In this document: piece by piece, positions 43,191 through 55,029 of the stretch | How positions within the stretch are numbered: the stretch's first letter is position 1 | How the letters are laid out: each line of letters starts with the position of its first letter | Source of the DNA: Capsicum annuum | Taxonomy: Eukaryota > Streptophyta > Magnoliopsida > Solanales > Solanaceae | NCBI RefSeq assembly: GCF_002878395.1 | Contig: NC_061120.1 | Span: 91,248,110-91,312,109, forward strand | DNA length: 64,000 bases | Direction of reading: 5' to 3' | The notes under the pieces: generated by a model | What the model saw: the letters and a program-made list of their open reading frames with translations, nothing else | What the model was told of the DNA's origin: nothing | Database searches by the model: none | Translations under genes and position numbers: made by a program

Positions 43191-43960
43191 ATAAGTCCGT
43201 TGAAAAAAATTTCGATCCCTTAGACTTAAAACACACTGATATTTGTGATATGAAGTCAACACCATCTCGTGGTGAAAAAATATTTTATAACTTTTATTGA
43301 CGATTGCACTAGATATTTTTATGTCTATTTTTTAAATAGTAAGGATAAAGCAATAGATGCGTTTAGTCAATATAAAAAAGAAGTTGAAAATCAGTTAGAG
43401 AAAAAAAATCAAAATGATAAGAAGTGATAGGGGTGGAGAATATGAATCTCCCTTTGCGAAAATATGTGTAGAGAATGGAATTAGCCATCAAACTATAGCC
43501 CCATATTCACCTCAATCTAATGGAATAGTGGAAAGGAAAAACTGAACCTTAAAGGAAATGATGAATACCTTACCAATAAGTTCGGGTTTACCACAAAACT
43601 TGTGGGGGAAGCTATCCTTACAACTTACCGAATACTTAATAGAGTTTCCCATAGTAAGACACAATCAATTTCATATGAAAAATAGAAAGGAAGGAAACCC
43701 AAGTTGAAATATTTTAAAGTGTGGGAGTGTCTAGCGAAAGTCTAAGTTCCTATGCCTAAAAGGATGAAAATAATACCTAGACAATGGACTGAGTATTCAT
43801 AGGATATGCTAAAAGTAGTAAAGCATGCCGGTTTTAAGTTCAAAATTCTGAACATCTGGATATCAATGAAAATACAGTAATTAAATCAGACAGTGTTGAG
43901 TTCTTTGAACATATTTATCCATATAAAACTAGACATGAACAGTCTAGTGAAGAGTCTAAA
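43190..43960 (+). pseudogene. Ty1/copia integrase
   Basis: The core residues can be followed through frame changes: Asp in LKHTDICDMK (near 43230), Asp in MIRSDRGGEYESP (near 43425) and Glu in QSNGIVERKN (near 43520-43545). It then runs through LKEMMNTLPISSGLPQNLWG. Stops at about 43543, 43683 and 43744 and shifts near 43275 and 43405 inactivate it. Integrase would insert the cDNA into chromosomes. Confidence 0.8.
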
Positions 43961-44167
43961 TGACCTCGAGATGAACCAAGTGAGGATGTACATAATGATG
44001 ATAATCCAAGACGTAGTACACGTCAAAGAACGGCAACTTTATTTTAATCAAATTTTGTAACATTTCTGTTAGAAAATAAGCCTCAAACATTTAAAGAAGT
44101 GATGTCGTCTTCAAACTCATCCTTTTGGAAAGAGGTAGTCAATAGTAAAATTGAATCAATTTCGAAC

Positions 44168-44926
44168 AACCATATGTGAGAGTTGATTGAACTTCCTCTA
44201 GGAAAAGAGCCTTTAGGTTCTAAATGGATCTTCAAAAGGAAAATAAAAGTAGATGGTACTATTGACCATTACAAGGCAAAACTTGTAGTGAAAGGCTTCA
44301 AACAGAAAGAAGGCCTTGATTACTTTGATACATACTCGCCTATAACAAGGATAACGTTAATTCAGATGTTAATGGCCTTGGCGGAGGTATATGGTCTTGA
44401 AATCTATCAAATGGATGTGAAAACAGCATTCCTAAATGGAGAATTGAAGGAAAAAATTTACATGGAAGAGTCTGAGGGTTTTGGGGTTCCAGGTAAAGAA
44501 AAGAAGATATGTAAAGTTGTTAAGTCACCTTATGGAATAAAACAAGCATCTAAACAGTGGCATGCAAAGTTTGACCAAACCATGTTGGCAAACAGATTTA
44601 AGATAAATGAATGTGATAAATGCGTTTACATTAAATACACTCCAAATCACTACGTCATTGTTAGCTTATATGTGGATAATATGTTGATCATCAGTAGAGA
44701 CATTTCTGACATAAATGCTATGAAACGAATATATGAGAGCAAGTTTAATATGGAAGACCTTGGAGTTGCGGATGTGATCTTAGAAATAAGAATCCATAAA
44801 ACTCTACAAGGGTTGGCATTGTCACAATCTTATTCCATTCAAAAAGTACTTGACAAATTTAAGTATTTAAAATTTGGCATTGCTAAGACTCCATTGGACG
44901 TGAGCTTTGCACTTCAAAAGAATTAA
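44168..44926 (+). pseudogene. Ty1/copia reverse transcriptase, YVDN
   Basis: The frame is open for 247 codons and starts with LGSKWIFKRKIKVDGTIDHY and YQMDVKTAFLNGELKEKIYM, the hallmark copia RT boxes. The catalytic YVDD is YVDN here: Asp replaced by Asn at 44678-44680. The sister copy at 38963 keeps YVDD. The frame ends at a TAA (44924) in the middle of the thumb region. Despite the long open frame the enzyme should be inactive. Confidence 0.9.
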
Positions 44927-46203
44927 GGTGAAAGTGACTCGCAGTTGGACTACACAAGAGTGTTGGGATGTTTAATGTATATCATGAATTGTACCCGGCC
45001 AGACATAGCATGTGCTATTAGTAAGTTGAGTTGGTACACGAGTAATCCTAATAAAAATCATTGAATGTCAATGAAAAGAGTCTTGGGGTATCTTATCTAC
45101 ACTCAAGAATATGCTTTACATTATAATAAATATCCTATGGTAATTGAAGGATATAATGATACAAATTGGTCACCGAATTGAATGAAGTAAAATCCATGAG
45201 TGGATATGTATTTACTATAGGTTGATGGAGCAGTCTCTTAAAAATTGTCCAAACAAACATGTAATGCTCGCTCTTTAATGGAATCTGAATTTATCGCATT
45301 AGATAAAGTCGGTGAAGAAGCAGAATGGCTCTAAAATTTCTTAAAAGATATTCCTTATTGGCCCAAACCATTGGCACTAGTATGTATACACTGTGATAGT
45401 CAAGCGGCGATAGGTAGGGTAGGGAGCATGATGTATGACGATAAAGCTTGTCATATAAGACGAAAACATAATATCGTTTGAGAACTTCTCTCTAGTGAAA
45501 TTATCACTGTTGACTATGTGAAGTCAAAGGATAATGTGTTGGATCTACTTTCAAAAGCCCTATCTATAGAGGGAGTTGAGAGAACATCCAAGGGAATAGG
45601 TTTACGGCCTAGGAAAAGTCAATATGGCGGTAACTCTACTTAGCATACTGGAGATCTCAAGAGTTAGGTTCAAGGAGATCAGATAAAGTTGTGTCTGACA
45701 GGTTCAACATTGTCAGTATACCCAACTTATTCTCATGATGAAGACAATGTTTAGTAAACAAGGATAAGACTTAAGGTGTGAAGTCTTTTAATGATTATCT
45801 AAATTTGCAAGATTTGATCAAATAGTTTAATCTATAGGATTGAACATATAGAAGTTACCTAGGTGAGGATGAAGTGGAAGTCTCTTCAAGGAGAATTTAA
45901 GTGAAGGCATAATTTCTAAGCTCTTATGAAACTGAGACGTGTTCATAGTTGAAATGAACAAAACCGTGATAACCATAAAAGGTAAAAGGCTGATTGTGTG
46001 ACATGTATTGTCTAGGTGTATATTAAAGCTCAATAATTCAAAGATATCAAATCTACCGATTGACCGAGTGCATTCGATGCATGTTTACTACGGAAAGTTC
46101 AAAGGGAAACTCAATTATCAAAATGCAATCAGTCTTTGCTTGATGATTACATACTTGTCGTAAAGTTTTATGAAAAGTAGTCATTCCCATTCATATGGAG
46201 GAT
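44927..46203 (+). pseudogene. Ty1/copia RNase H and 3' UTR
   Basis: After the TAA the peptide continues with LGCLMYIMNCTRPDIACAIS (44958-45017), then ARSLMESEFIALDKVGEEAEW (near 45270) and VCIHCDSQAAI (near 45390). It ends near 45590 and is followed by a 3' UTR and a purine run (atatggaggat) before the LTR. Several stops are present. The block matches 39197-40498 through the UTR. Confidence 0.8.
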
Positions 46204-47068
46204 TGTTGGGTTCAAGTTGAAAGTGTGAATAGAAAATGGAGGGAATTAGTAGAGGGAAAGTGAAAACACACCTAAAAGAAAAGTGTGCTCACAATACAAA
46301 AAGTCTACTAATTCTCCCACATTCGTGGGAGAATGAAAATTTCATGTGTTTTTATTAAGAAATACAACTCCACATGGATAGTAAGGCAAGAACAAAGAGG
46401 TGCCTCGCGTCATCGTCGTCGTCGCTCGGCTCGACTTCAGCTTCAGATTTAGATTTGGATTCAAAAAATGATCGATCGATGAGATCAATTTTTTGAGAAA
46501 ATTTTATTTAAAACTTGGGAAAAATTTCAGTCCAAAAATCTAAGGAAAAAACGTAACAGAAAAGACACACTGTTTCAAATGGACAGACATAACTATTCAG
46601 AAAAGATATACCTTGCTGATGAATCATTGCCTCCTTTACGAAGGGGCACTTCATGGCTATATAAACCTGCATTTCCCCACAGATTTAGTACCAAAAAAAT
46701 TTTCCTTGCAAATACTTCTTGTCTTCTAAAAACTCTGTGTCATCATCTCCCGTTGAGTGAGTTCAAAGAATCGATAGTTTGAGGTACCACTACTGTTGGA
46801 TTGTGATCCATTTTATCCTGAGAGGAAAAATTCTACAGTCTCGGCTACTTGAGGAGAATTAATTCCTTAAAGACACTCCGTAAATTCGGAGGACTTGACT
46901 TTATTTTTGTTTTATCTTATTTCTTAAATATAACACACTTCTTTGATAATTCGTATTGAACTTGTATTGAAGGTGTTGAGAAACTTCATAAGTGTTATTG
47001 AAAAGGTCTTGAACTTGTGTTGAAATTTAGTGTATAAACATATAAATTTTGTACTACCCGAAATAGCA
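46204..47068 (+). repeat. 3' LTR of the Ty1/copia element (865 bp)
   Basis: It begins TGTTGGGTTCAAGTTG and ends CGAAATAGCA, matching 40499-41371. TATA-like gctatataaacc is at about 46651-46662. The following bases aattag do not reveal a target duplication because the left end of the tandem is truncated. Confidence 0.85.
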
Positions 47069-47409
47069 AATTAGTGCAAACATAGGTATATAAAGACAAA
47101 CTAGGTGGTAACGGTATCAATTAAATTTTTGTTTTACTACTCAATTCGCATGTTTTCAAATTAGGTGGTAAGAATTCTTATATCTAGGTGAATTTAGAGT
47201 AGGTGAACAGTTCGTGTATAGTCATAAGACTATCACAAATTTTCTTGAATTCCTTTATATACTAATAAACTATTTAGTGCCTAACTTCGCAATTTAATTT
47301 TAAGTTGTTGGTTCAGTTGAAATTCTATCTTTTATTGCTTGTAAGTAGGTGTCCTCAAGAAAAGATCACATCTTTCTTTGAATTTAGAACTAAGAATAAC
47401 TTCTTTTTC
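47069..47409. other. Short unassigned gap between copia elements
   Basis: Two copies of aaactaggtggtaa or aaattaggtggtaa (about 47098 and 47157) are the only structure I see. No gene is supported. Confidence 0.4.
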
Positions 47410-48109
47410 ATCGTTTTCTACTGTTTGGGATGGTGCCTTTCCTTAATTATCCCTGTGACTTTAAGGATTTGCATCAGTTGGATAGTTTGAGTTCTACAAA
47501 TAAGATAATTGGTTGATTTGAGTTTGATAGGGAAGTTGGAGATAAATTGGTCGAGGGATGAAGAAGATAGGGCTAGAATGGAGTTTGAAGTTGTTGCCAC
47601 GACAGATAAAAACAAAAGTAAAATTCTTCAGGATCAGTAGTTTCCTAGTTGAATTAGATTGGTGGTTCGTGATTGGGCCTGAGATCGAGGGTGAGAATGT
47701 TAGAGCCTTGATACTCAACATGCAACTTATGGAAAGGCTCTGACACCACAAAGAAATTTAAGAGTGGATAAAAGGCAACTTGATTAAGCGTTTTCTTGAA
47801 AAAATTACACAGTAGAATTTTAGATGTATTTATACATACAAAGTCCTATACGTAGTTATCTCACTGCTTCTCTAAACAATTATAGTTATAATAGACTAAA
47901 GATTATATAGTCTTAATTTATACAAAGACAGCTAGGAGATTGACTACCAGGCCAAGAAAGTCCTATCATCTATCGCCAGTTGTATTTGATGAAATCTTAA
48001 TGAATCCAACATACGTTCATTTGGATCGGTTTCCTCTACTTATATGTATATTAAAATCTAATATAACGCTCATCCTTTTAAAGTATGAGGTGAAATTCGG
48101 GGTCATACA
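47410..48109 (-). mobile_element. 5' end of another copia element: LTR, PBS, gag start
   Basis: On the minus strand an LTR-like block starts TGTATGACCCCGAAT at 48109 and has TGTATAAATAC (about 47829-47839). It runs to about 47740, where TGGTGTCAGAGCC (47726-47738) is one mismatch from the initiator tRNA-Met primer site. Gag follows, with FPIKLKSTNYLICRTQTIQ (near 47500), the start of the copia gag core in which the usual Trp of YLLW is Cys. It breaks off near 47410. Only the leader and gag N-terminus survive. Confidence 0.65.
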
Positions 48110-48828
48110 GTAGGACTGATATATGCAAGTCCAACATGTGGAAACACTCTTGAGGATGGAGCAAGATCCAAAGGACGAAACCCCCCTCCTGAGTTAGCTT
48201 AAGGTCCGTGAGATTGGGTCCAATGGTTTTCCAGATTGTCAAATAGTCGTTCTCACTAAAAAAAAAAAACTGGGTCAAATTATGGAGATTAATTTTAAAA
48301 TTTGCGGGGCTTTATTTTGATTCTGGGGTTCCAAAAACCCCCCACAATACGAGCCGTAACAATCAATTTACGATAGTTTTTTTCTTACTGATATAATTAA
48401 TTTGCGACAGTTATTTTGCCGCGATCGACCCCATTACTCTAAATTTATCTTTTTTATAATAAATTTTTATTTAACAATTGCAGCGGTTTAAAACCTCCAT
48501 AATTTTTCTTTTTTTCAAAATATTAGTGAAGCCCATCAATTTTAATAACTAATTATAGATTCTAATTTTAGCTCAAATTTAATTGTTCCTTTTAGACAAC
48601 CTACAATTCATTATTTGTTCAATTCATATATCACTAACACAACATGACTAATTAAACATTGTAATTGACAAGCATGTCGAAAATACATTGAGCATTAAAC
48701 TTAAAAATTAAATATTCAACATTAACAATTTCAAACTCCAAATTTTAACATTAACTATATCTTCAAACTCCAAAATAAAATTTAAACACAAAATCTTTAA
48801 TATTCTAAGATTCACTCCAACCACATAA

Positions 48829-48958
48829 TTACATCATCATAATTGAATATTCAAGATAATTTTCAACGAAATCAACGACTGTCATGAGGATCACTATCAT
48901 CACGTGGTCTTCTTGCATCCATGGGTGAAATGGGTCCACTAACCGCATTACTTGGCTA
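48829..48958 (-). pseudogene. Possible terminal exon within the CACTA-like element
   Basis: On the minus strand, after a tttatgtAG acceptor-like site near 48958, one frame reads SNAVSGPISPMDARRPRDD and ends in an acidic, arginine-rich tail before a stop near 48868. This could be the last exon of a transposon gene. It is too short to classify. Confidence 0.25.
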
Positions 48959-49116
48959 CATAAAAATGCAAAGTATAAAAACCAATCAGATAAACTTTCA
49001 GTCCTTATTATAAAACATTTATATCTACGTTCAACTAAAAACATCATGATAAATGTAAATAGATCAATCAACAACTACTCCACGCTACAGTTTCAAACTA
49101 CTCAATCAGTTGATCA

Positions 49117-49262
49117 AACTAGGAACCTGAGTACCATTCAACACACAGGTAGTATTAAACTAGGAACCTGAGTACCATTCAACATATCGGTAGTACTATT
49201 CAACATACAGGTAGTATTAAACTAGGAACCTGAGTACCATTCAACATACAGATAATACCATT
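49117..49262. repeat. Three tandem units of 41-62 bp
   Basis: The phrase ggaacctgagtaccattcaa recurs three times (about 49122, 49160 and 49225), each preceded by actag and followed by variants of catacaggtagta. The middle unit has an extra partial copy. Confidence 0.85.
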
Positions 49263-49789
49263 CAACATAAAACAACATAGCCAAGGATTAAGTTTATATC
49301 GTTGTTTTGGTTCAATCTCTTAAGCTTGCTTATACATGTGTTTAAAGGCCACCAAATGACCAATAATTCTACTGTTACTGATTCATTTTGTTGATTTTCT
49401 ACACTATTTTCTACAATAGTCTGGTATTCTTACTGCTTTCAAATTAATGCAAACATCATGTTCTCTAATTTCCTAGCCTAATTCAGGATCCAAATGAGTT
49501 GAGATGATATCAACGCAAGCTCAAACTCAAAAAAAATATTTCAAATCTGAAGACGAATGAGTAGTCAAACCAACACACGCTTAGTAATTTTTTATTACCA
49601 CCTACTCTGATAGTAACCACAATGTTAGATTAAACTTCTAATGACAGAAGCACATACTGAAATAAGAGATGTATCCTATTGACTTTGATAGTTCAAACAA
49701 TGATCCTAATTTTTTGTTTACATGACAAACATATAGATTGCACCAGAGTACTAACAACCACCAGCAAAACTGAAAATATGCAGCAAATG

Positions 49790-50003
49790 TAATATTCACC
49801 AAATACTTTTTCTAATATGATTTTTCTTATATCTACTACTTTTATATCTTTAAGTGCATATAAAATAAGTATTTTAAATTTATCTACCATCACATCAGAT
49901 AAATAATTATTCATTTTCATAAAATTGCTTTTTTCAAAATATTCCCTTCAACCATGTACATAACAAAATACGGTCATCTTAGATTACTATATACCAGATT
50001 ATT
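49790..50003 (-). pseudogene. Second copy of viral small ORF a
   Basis: This is a near copy of 51235-51448. The frame beginning MKMNNYLSDVMVDKFKILIL at 49920 runs for about 40 residues in common with the full-length copy, then enters unrelated flanking sequence. It is the left end of the large viral cluster. Confidence 0.7.
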
Positions 50004-50283
50004 ATAACTATAGAGACATAGATATAGAAGAAAATTTAGAAATAGTAAATGATAGAATAAGTACAACGAAAAGAATAGCTGATGAAAAACCAAAATCATC
50101 AAGCTCATCAAAAAGAACAAGTTATGAAATAAATTCAATAAGTAATTTAAACCAATATTACATAACAGGAAAAATAAATGAAAAAGAATATCTAATACTT
50201 TTGAATACAGGACAAGAAGAAAATTATATAGCGAAATATCTAGTAAAAAATGAAGAAACAAAAACTGAAATTCTAACATATCT
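50004..50283 (+). pseudogene. Inverted viral protease fragment
   Basis: Plus-strand sequence matches the reverse complement of about 55570-55850. It contains NTGQEENYIAKYL, the retropepsin-like box with Asn for the catalytic Asp (as in the cluster at 12.8 kb). It begins directly after the ORF a copy and stops directly before the minus-strand leader that carries the primer site. Confidence 0.7.
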
Positions 50284-50320
50284 AACATATATCTCACTGT
50301 TGTACTTTTTAATAGACTAA

Positions 50321-50332
50321 GCTCTGATACCA
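50321..50332 (-). other. Caulimovirid primer binding site
   Basis: The minus strand reads TGGTATCAGAGC, exactly complementary to the 3' end of initiator tRNA-Met. In Caulimoviridae this marks the start of minus-strand synthesis and position one of the genome. It is preceded by a C-rich stretch (about 50337-50346) and followed in viral sense by about 45 bases before the inverted protease fragment. Confidence 0.8.
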
Positions 50333-50506
50333 TTTGGAGGGGGGGTGCGGGTATAGGCGATTAACTCACTTATGAAATAGATTTATTATATATCTAATGA
50401 ATCTATTTTTCTTTGAGCGTGGATATTTCTTAAATTTTGTTTTAATATCTTTTAATGATTTATTCTTTTTATAAGATATATTCATTAATTTGTTTGGTTT
50501 ATTATT

Positions 50507-50809
50507 TTATCCTGTAGTAATTGCAGAGTTACAAATTTCTATATAATAATTTATCCTAACTGTACTGTAATGTATATCTAATTCTAGATTTTCAATGTTA
50601 TTTATTATCTTGTGTTGTTCTTCTCGTAGTGAGTTTTTTAAATTATATAAACTATCACATGTACTTTTTTCTAAATTTTCTAAGGTTTCTTCTATCCATA
50701 TTAATTTTTCTTTTAGATTCTCCATTATTTTTCTAATTCGGTTTTTATAATTAATTTCTTTATTTAGATTATCTTGATTTTCTCTAGTTTTTCTAATATA
50801 TTCTAACAT
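50507..50809 (-). pseudogene. Viral small ORF c (coiled coil, 100 residues)
   Basis: The 100-codon frame is intact and rich in Lys, Glu and Leu (for example MENLKEKLIWIEETLENLEK), predicting a coiled coil. A diverged copy is at 13665-13901. It lies between the promoter/leader and the primer site. Small coiled-coil proteins occur in caulimovirids as virion-associated or aphid-related factors, but I cannot equate it with any of these. Confidence 0.55.
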
Positions 50810-50982
50810 CTCTTAGTCTGAATAATATCCTTTTGGGTAAATTTCTTGGTATAACTGTTCTATCCAATTTATGGTTTCAATTTCATAGTCTATTACTTTT
50901 TCTAATATTATTTTCTTAATGTCTATAATTTTTATATCTTTAAGTATATATAAGATTAAAACTTTAAGATAATCTAGATGAT

Positions 50983-51183
50983 CTATCTTTTAAGATTGAT
51001 TTTATTATAATATTTTGTAATTGTTTGTTTTAGTCTTAGTAGCTCTTGCATACTTTTATTAAGAAATTCTATATATTTTATATCTTTATTTTCCATGTAT
51101 TTGTTTATATTTATTTTTATCTGTTTTCCTAGTAATTGTATGTTTTTCATATCTTTTTCTAAAAACTTTATGTAATTTGTCAT
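50983..51183 (-). pseudogene. Viral small ORF b (66 residues)
   Basis: The frame starts MTNYIKFLEKDMKNIQLL and is strongly charged and helical in character. Its start overlaps the stop of ORF a by four bases (ATGA), suggesting translation by termination-reinitiation. A degraded further ORF lies between it and ORF c (about 50820-50985). Function unknown. Confidence 0.55.
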
Positions 51184-51371
51184 GATAGGTATTTGTAAGA
51201 GTAGTTAGGTAGGTATGGTATATAATTTACTCTAGTCATATAATATTCACCAAATGCTTTTTCTAATATGACTTTTCTTATATCTGCTACTTTTATATCT
51301 TTAAGTGCATACAAAATAAGTATTTTAAATTTATCTACCATCACATCAGATAAATAATTATTCATTTTCAT
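51180..51371 (-). pseudogene. Viral small ORF a (63 residues)
   Basis: The first ORF after the promoter leader starts MKMNNYLSDVMVDKFKIL and ends YSYKYLS. The N-terminal two thirds is repeated at 49790-49920 and, in plus sense, around 13156-13250. No family is recognised; its position suggests a leader-proximal viral ORF. Confidence 0.55.
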
Positions 51372-51920
51372 AAAATTGCTTTTTTCAAAATATTCTCTTC
51401 AACCATGTACATAACAAAATATGGTCATCTTGGATTACTATATACTAGATTATTCTTAAATAACATGTTCTTCGATCACTATTAGCATGGTAATTTAGAT
51501 ACTTTTTCCCTTAAACAGCGCCTCTACTCTGGTTACTTCCCGCTACGGTTTCTTGCCTCATTGGTTTCACCTTTAGGATGGCATAGTTCTTAGGGATTTT
51601 TCTCCATTTCCACTTTGCTAATAAACTTCTTAACATATTATTCTTCGAATAATTCTACTATAAAGTAACTAATATAAATTTATTTTATCATATCATGATT
51701 GTTGGAAATTATGAATTTAGCTATTCATAATCATAAATAAATATACCTGTTCGGGTAGTTTCGATATTTCTGAAGTTTGTTCCTCCATAGCTTTTTCCAT
51801 TGAAATATGTCTGTTTTTTAATTAACTGAGCAAAATATTTGAATTGGAGAGAGTATTGCTTCAACACATGAAGGTTTGCTTTGCAATGCCTTCAGTTTCC
51901 TTTATTTATAGAACGAAAAA
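51372..51920 (-). promoter_or_regulatory. Candidate viral promoter and leader
   Basis: On the minus strand TATAAATAAA (51901-51910) precedes a leader of about 530 bases with several short upstream ATGs and no long ORF, leading to ORF a. This is the layout of a caulimovirid pregenomic RNA promoter and leader downstream of the transactivator gene. Activity cannot be judged. Confidence 0.5.
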
Positions 51921-52198
51921 ACTTTACAAGCATCTTTACACGTTTTTTAAATGCTAACCTATAAGTCAAAAAGGCTAGTACCTAGGCTAGTACCCTAAAA
52001 AGTCTAAAGTCTTTATAGCCTTAAAAATTTCTACAAGTCTAGAAAAGTCTACATAGGCAATAATTACAATTCGTAAAGACTAAAAATCTATACAATGAAT
52101 TCAATATCTTGTCTCCGTTGATGTTGTCGTATCTGCTATATCTCCATTATTACTTCTTATCTTATCTTTCCAGCTGGCATTTTGTCTTCTTGATTTTT

Positions 52199-53435
52199 AT
52201 TCTAGATGTACTTCTGGAATAATGTTATCTTCTCCGTTACATCTAGAACATTGGTGATCTGGATATTTGTGTCCAATTATTTTACAATATCTTGTCAGTA
52301 GTCCGTCTGAAATAAATCCTTTTTTAATTGCTCTTGTGGTAGATTATTTTTCTGGGTTGAGTAATGTCATTATCCATTGTCTGACATCTTCCATATCTGC
52401 TTGTCGTAGCTCTTTTGAATTTGAGTAAATCATTTGCTGATCTCTCGAATAATAGCTCCATATTGGGTTTCCATTAGTATAATTATTTGCTAGTTCTTGG
52501 ATAATCGTAGCTAGTCCAATAAGTCATTTATTTGCGTAGAAATCGGGTATCTTAATTCTGGGTATCTCCGGTTGCTGTGTAATATCTTCTGGTATGATCA
52601 TATCTCTGGTTAGTCCTATTTTTACAACTTGTATAACTGATTTTATTTCGTCATATAATATCTCTGCTGGTGCAGTTTAACACTTTATGTAAAATAGATT
52701 TCCTTTCGTTATCATTTTGTAGGTGGTGAATATCTTGTGTAATTCTTCCATAGCTGTTAATTCTTCTCCGTCTTGGGTGTATATGGTGTTTAATAGTCCA
52801 TAGTCAAAACAAGTTCTTACTAGGCTTGGGTTAGTTTTGAGTAGTGCAATTAGTTTGTTATATCCTTGTAATTTTTGGGTTATATAGTTGGTGTTTGGTT
52901 CTCTGATGTTTGTACCTTTGGGGTTAAGGTTTAGAAAAATTTGTACTCTGTAGATATTTTCTATGTATTTCTGGGCTGTGTAGTAAACTTTTTTATCTTG
53001 GTTTAGACTATCTTGGTATGTGGTAACTTGTGAGGGTATGAACAAGTGGTCTTTTTGTGTTTTTGGTGTAAATGATTTTTCAAATATTTTATTCATATTC
53101 ATGTTCTGGTATCTTGGTCGACTAACTCCTTTGCTTGTACCTGCAGAAGTAGATTGATAAATGTTATGGGTTTTATGGAGTGTCCCAACGTCTCCTTCTA
53201 GCTCTGGAACTTTAATGTCTTCCGATCGACATAGCTCCGCACACTACTGAGTTAGCTAATTTGTAGCTATAGACTTCAGTTTATCTTCATTAGTCTTTAG
53301 TTTTTCTATCTCATTACCCATACTGTCCACTTTCATTGAAAGCGTAGTTAGGGTGCTAAGTATTTTTTCTAGAGTATCTTCTTCTATTATTTCAGTCTGT
53401 GTAGCTTTGTCTTGATATGTAATCTGCAATAACAT
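52199..53435 (-). pseudogene. Transactivator/viroplasmin-like ORF
   Basis: This frame follows RNase H, beginning near 53435 and overlapping its end. The best open part is 52677-53102 (141 residues); stops at about 53256, 53245 and 52676 interrupt it. The C-terminal part has a cysteine/histidine cluster (C-x3-GH-x4-H-x-C-x2-C, about 52251-52290) reminiscent of the zinc-binding tail of caulimovirid transactivators. In living relatives this protein forms inclusion bodies and allows translation of polycistronic RNA. Assignment is by position and motif. Confidence 0.6.
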
Positions 53436-53850
53436 TTTTGTTAGTACTGATCACTTCAATTGTAAATGTGAAATTTAATATATTCAAGACTAGTCTCCGA
53501 ATCTCTTTTGTTGTAACTGAATTTTGTATTTTCTTTGTTAACCACCAGCGTACCTGTGTATTATCTGTTCGTACAATAAATTTGTTATACACAATATATG
53601 GCTCAAATGCTAACAAACATTTATATAATGAACATAATTCTTTCCTATTTATTTTCCATTTTATTTCTGTCTCATTGAACGTACCTGAGTAGTATTTACA
53701 ATGGTGTTCTATTTTTTCTGCTTCATATCGATATTTAAGTACTCCTCCATAACTATATTCACTAGCATCTGCTTCTACTATGTATATAAATTTTCTATTT
53801 TCATCTGGAAATTGTAATTTTGGTAATTCTTTACAAAGTAATTTTATTTT
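53392..53850 (-). pseudogene. Caulimovirid RNase H domain
   Basis: The frame continues from RT after a stop at about 53857. It includes the conserved Asp-containing segment near 53775 (IVEADASEYSYGG) and VRTDNTQVRWW (about 53540-53575), ending with ISTNKNVIADYISR. These are RNase H features of caulimovirid polymerases. It overlaps the start of the transactivator-like ORF. Confidence 0.75.
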
Positions 53851-53856
53851 TTTAAC

Positions 53857-54650
53857 TTATTTTTTATCTTCTTCATTGTAGTTATATTCTATATCCTTTT
53901 TTAATTTTTTCTGTAGTAGTTTTAAAGTTTCTGCTAATTTTGGAATATATTCTCTTACTTGGTTTACTAATCCTAAAAATGATTGTAATTTCTTTTTTGT
54001 ATCTAATTCTTCTTTCGAATTTATTATTTTTTGTACTATATGCTGTTGCATTTTTACTCCACTTTTATCTATTTGTATTCCTACAAATTCTATCTGGTTT
54101 TTCATAATTTCAGTTTTCTTTTCGCTTAGACTTATTCCCGATTTTTCTATTATATTTGTAAACTGTTCTAATAATTTTAAATGTTCTTCTTTGATTTTTG
54201 TATATAATAATATATCATCTATATATACTATACAATTAGATAATTGTTTAAAATAACTATCCATAAAATGTTGATATCTACCTGGTGCATTTTTATATCC
54301 AAATGGTAATACGTTCCATTCATAAAATCCTTGTGGTACCGTAAATGCGGTTAATTCTTTAGATTCTTCTTCTAACTTTAAATGGTAAAATCCTGATTTA
54401 CAATCGAATTTGCTAAAATAATTATATCATTGTATTTGTCTTATTTTTAATATCTTATTTGGTATTGGATAATTATATGTTATAGTTTTTGCATTTAAAT
54501 TTCTATAGTCAATAACCATCCTACTTTTTCCTCTTTTTTGTTCACTATGTTTATTTATTATAAATGCTGAACTATTATGTTTACTATTACTTTTTTGTAT
54601 ATATTGTTTTTCTAATAATTCATCTATATGCATTTTAAATTCTTTTAAAT
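53857..54650 (-). pseudogene. Caulimovirid reverse transcriptase
   Basis: The N-terminal fingers region (KRGKSRMVIDYRNLN, near 54500) and the catalytic YIDD box (54214-54225) are present. A stop at about 54426 separates two open parts, 54427-55041 and 53857-54264, with the intervening palm region readable. The enzyme would copy the pregenomic RNA. The stop and the end of the frame at 53857 break it. Fragments of the same region recur at 10871 and 11248. Confidence 0.85.
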
Positions 54651-55029
54651 CGTCAAAATTATATGTTAATGGTTTCTGGGTTATTATGTTATTTTTATCT
54701 ATTAATTCAATTTTTATAGTAGTTTTATGTTTTTCCCATCCTTTTAATGGATCTTCACTATATAATTGTTTTAATTTTTTCTTAATTATTTCTATTTTAT
54801 TTATTGAAAATATAGTTATTTCTGTTTTATTTATCGAAAATACTACTAGTTCTATTGTATCTTCAGTATTTTTTATATTTTCTAACTTTTGTGTAATTTT
54901 TTCACTTCCTTTTATCCAATCAGTTTTCTTTCTTATTTTATTATTAACTCTTTTTGCTCTTACTTTCTGTTTACATGGTGTTGTAAACCACCAGTCTGTT
55001 CTAGTTATTATATGTGGGTATAATTTATC

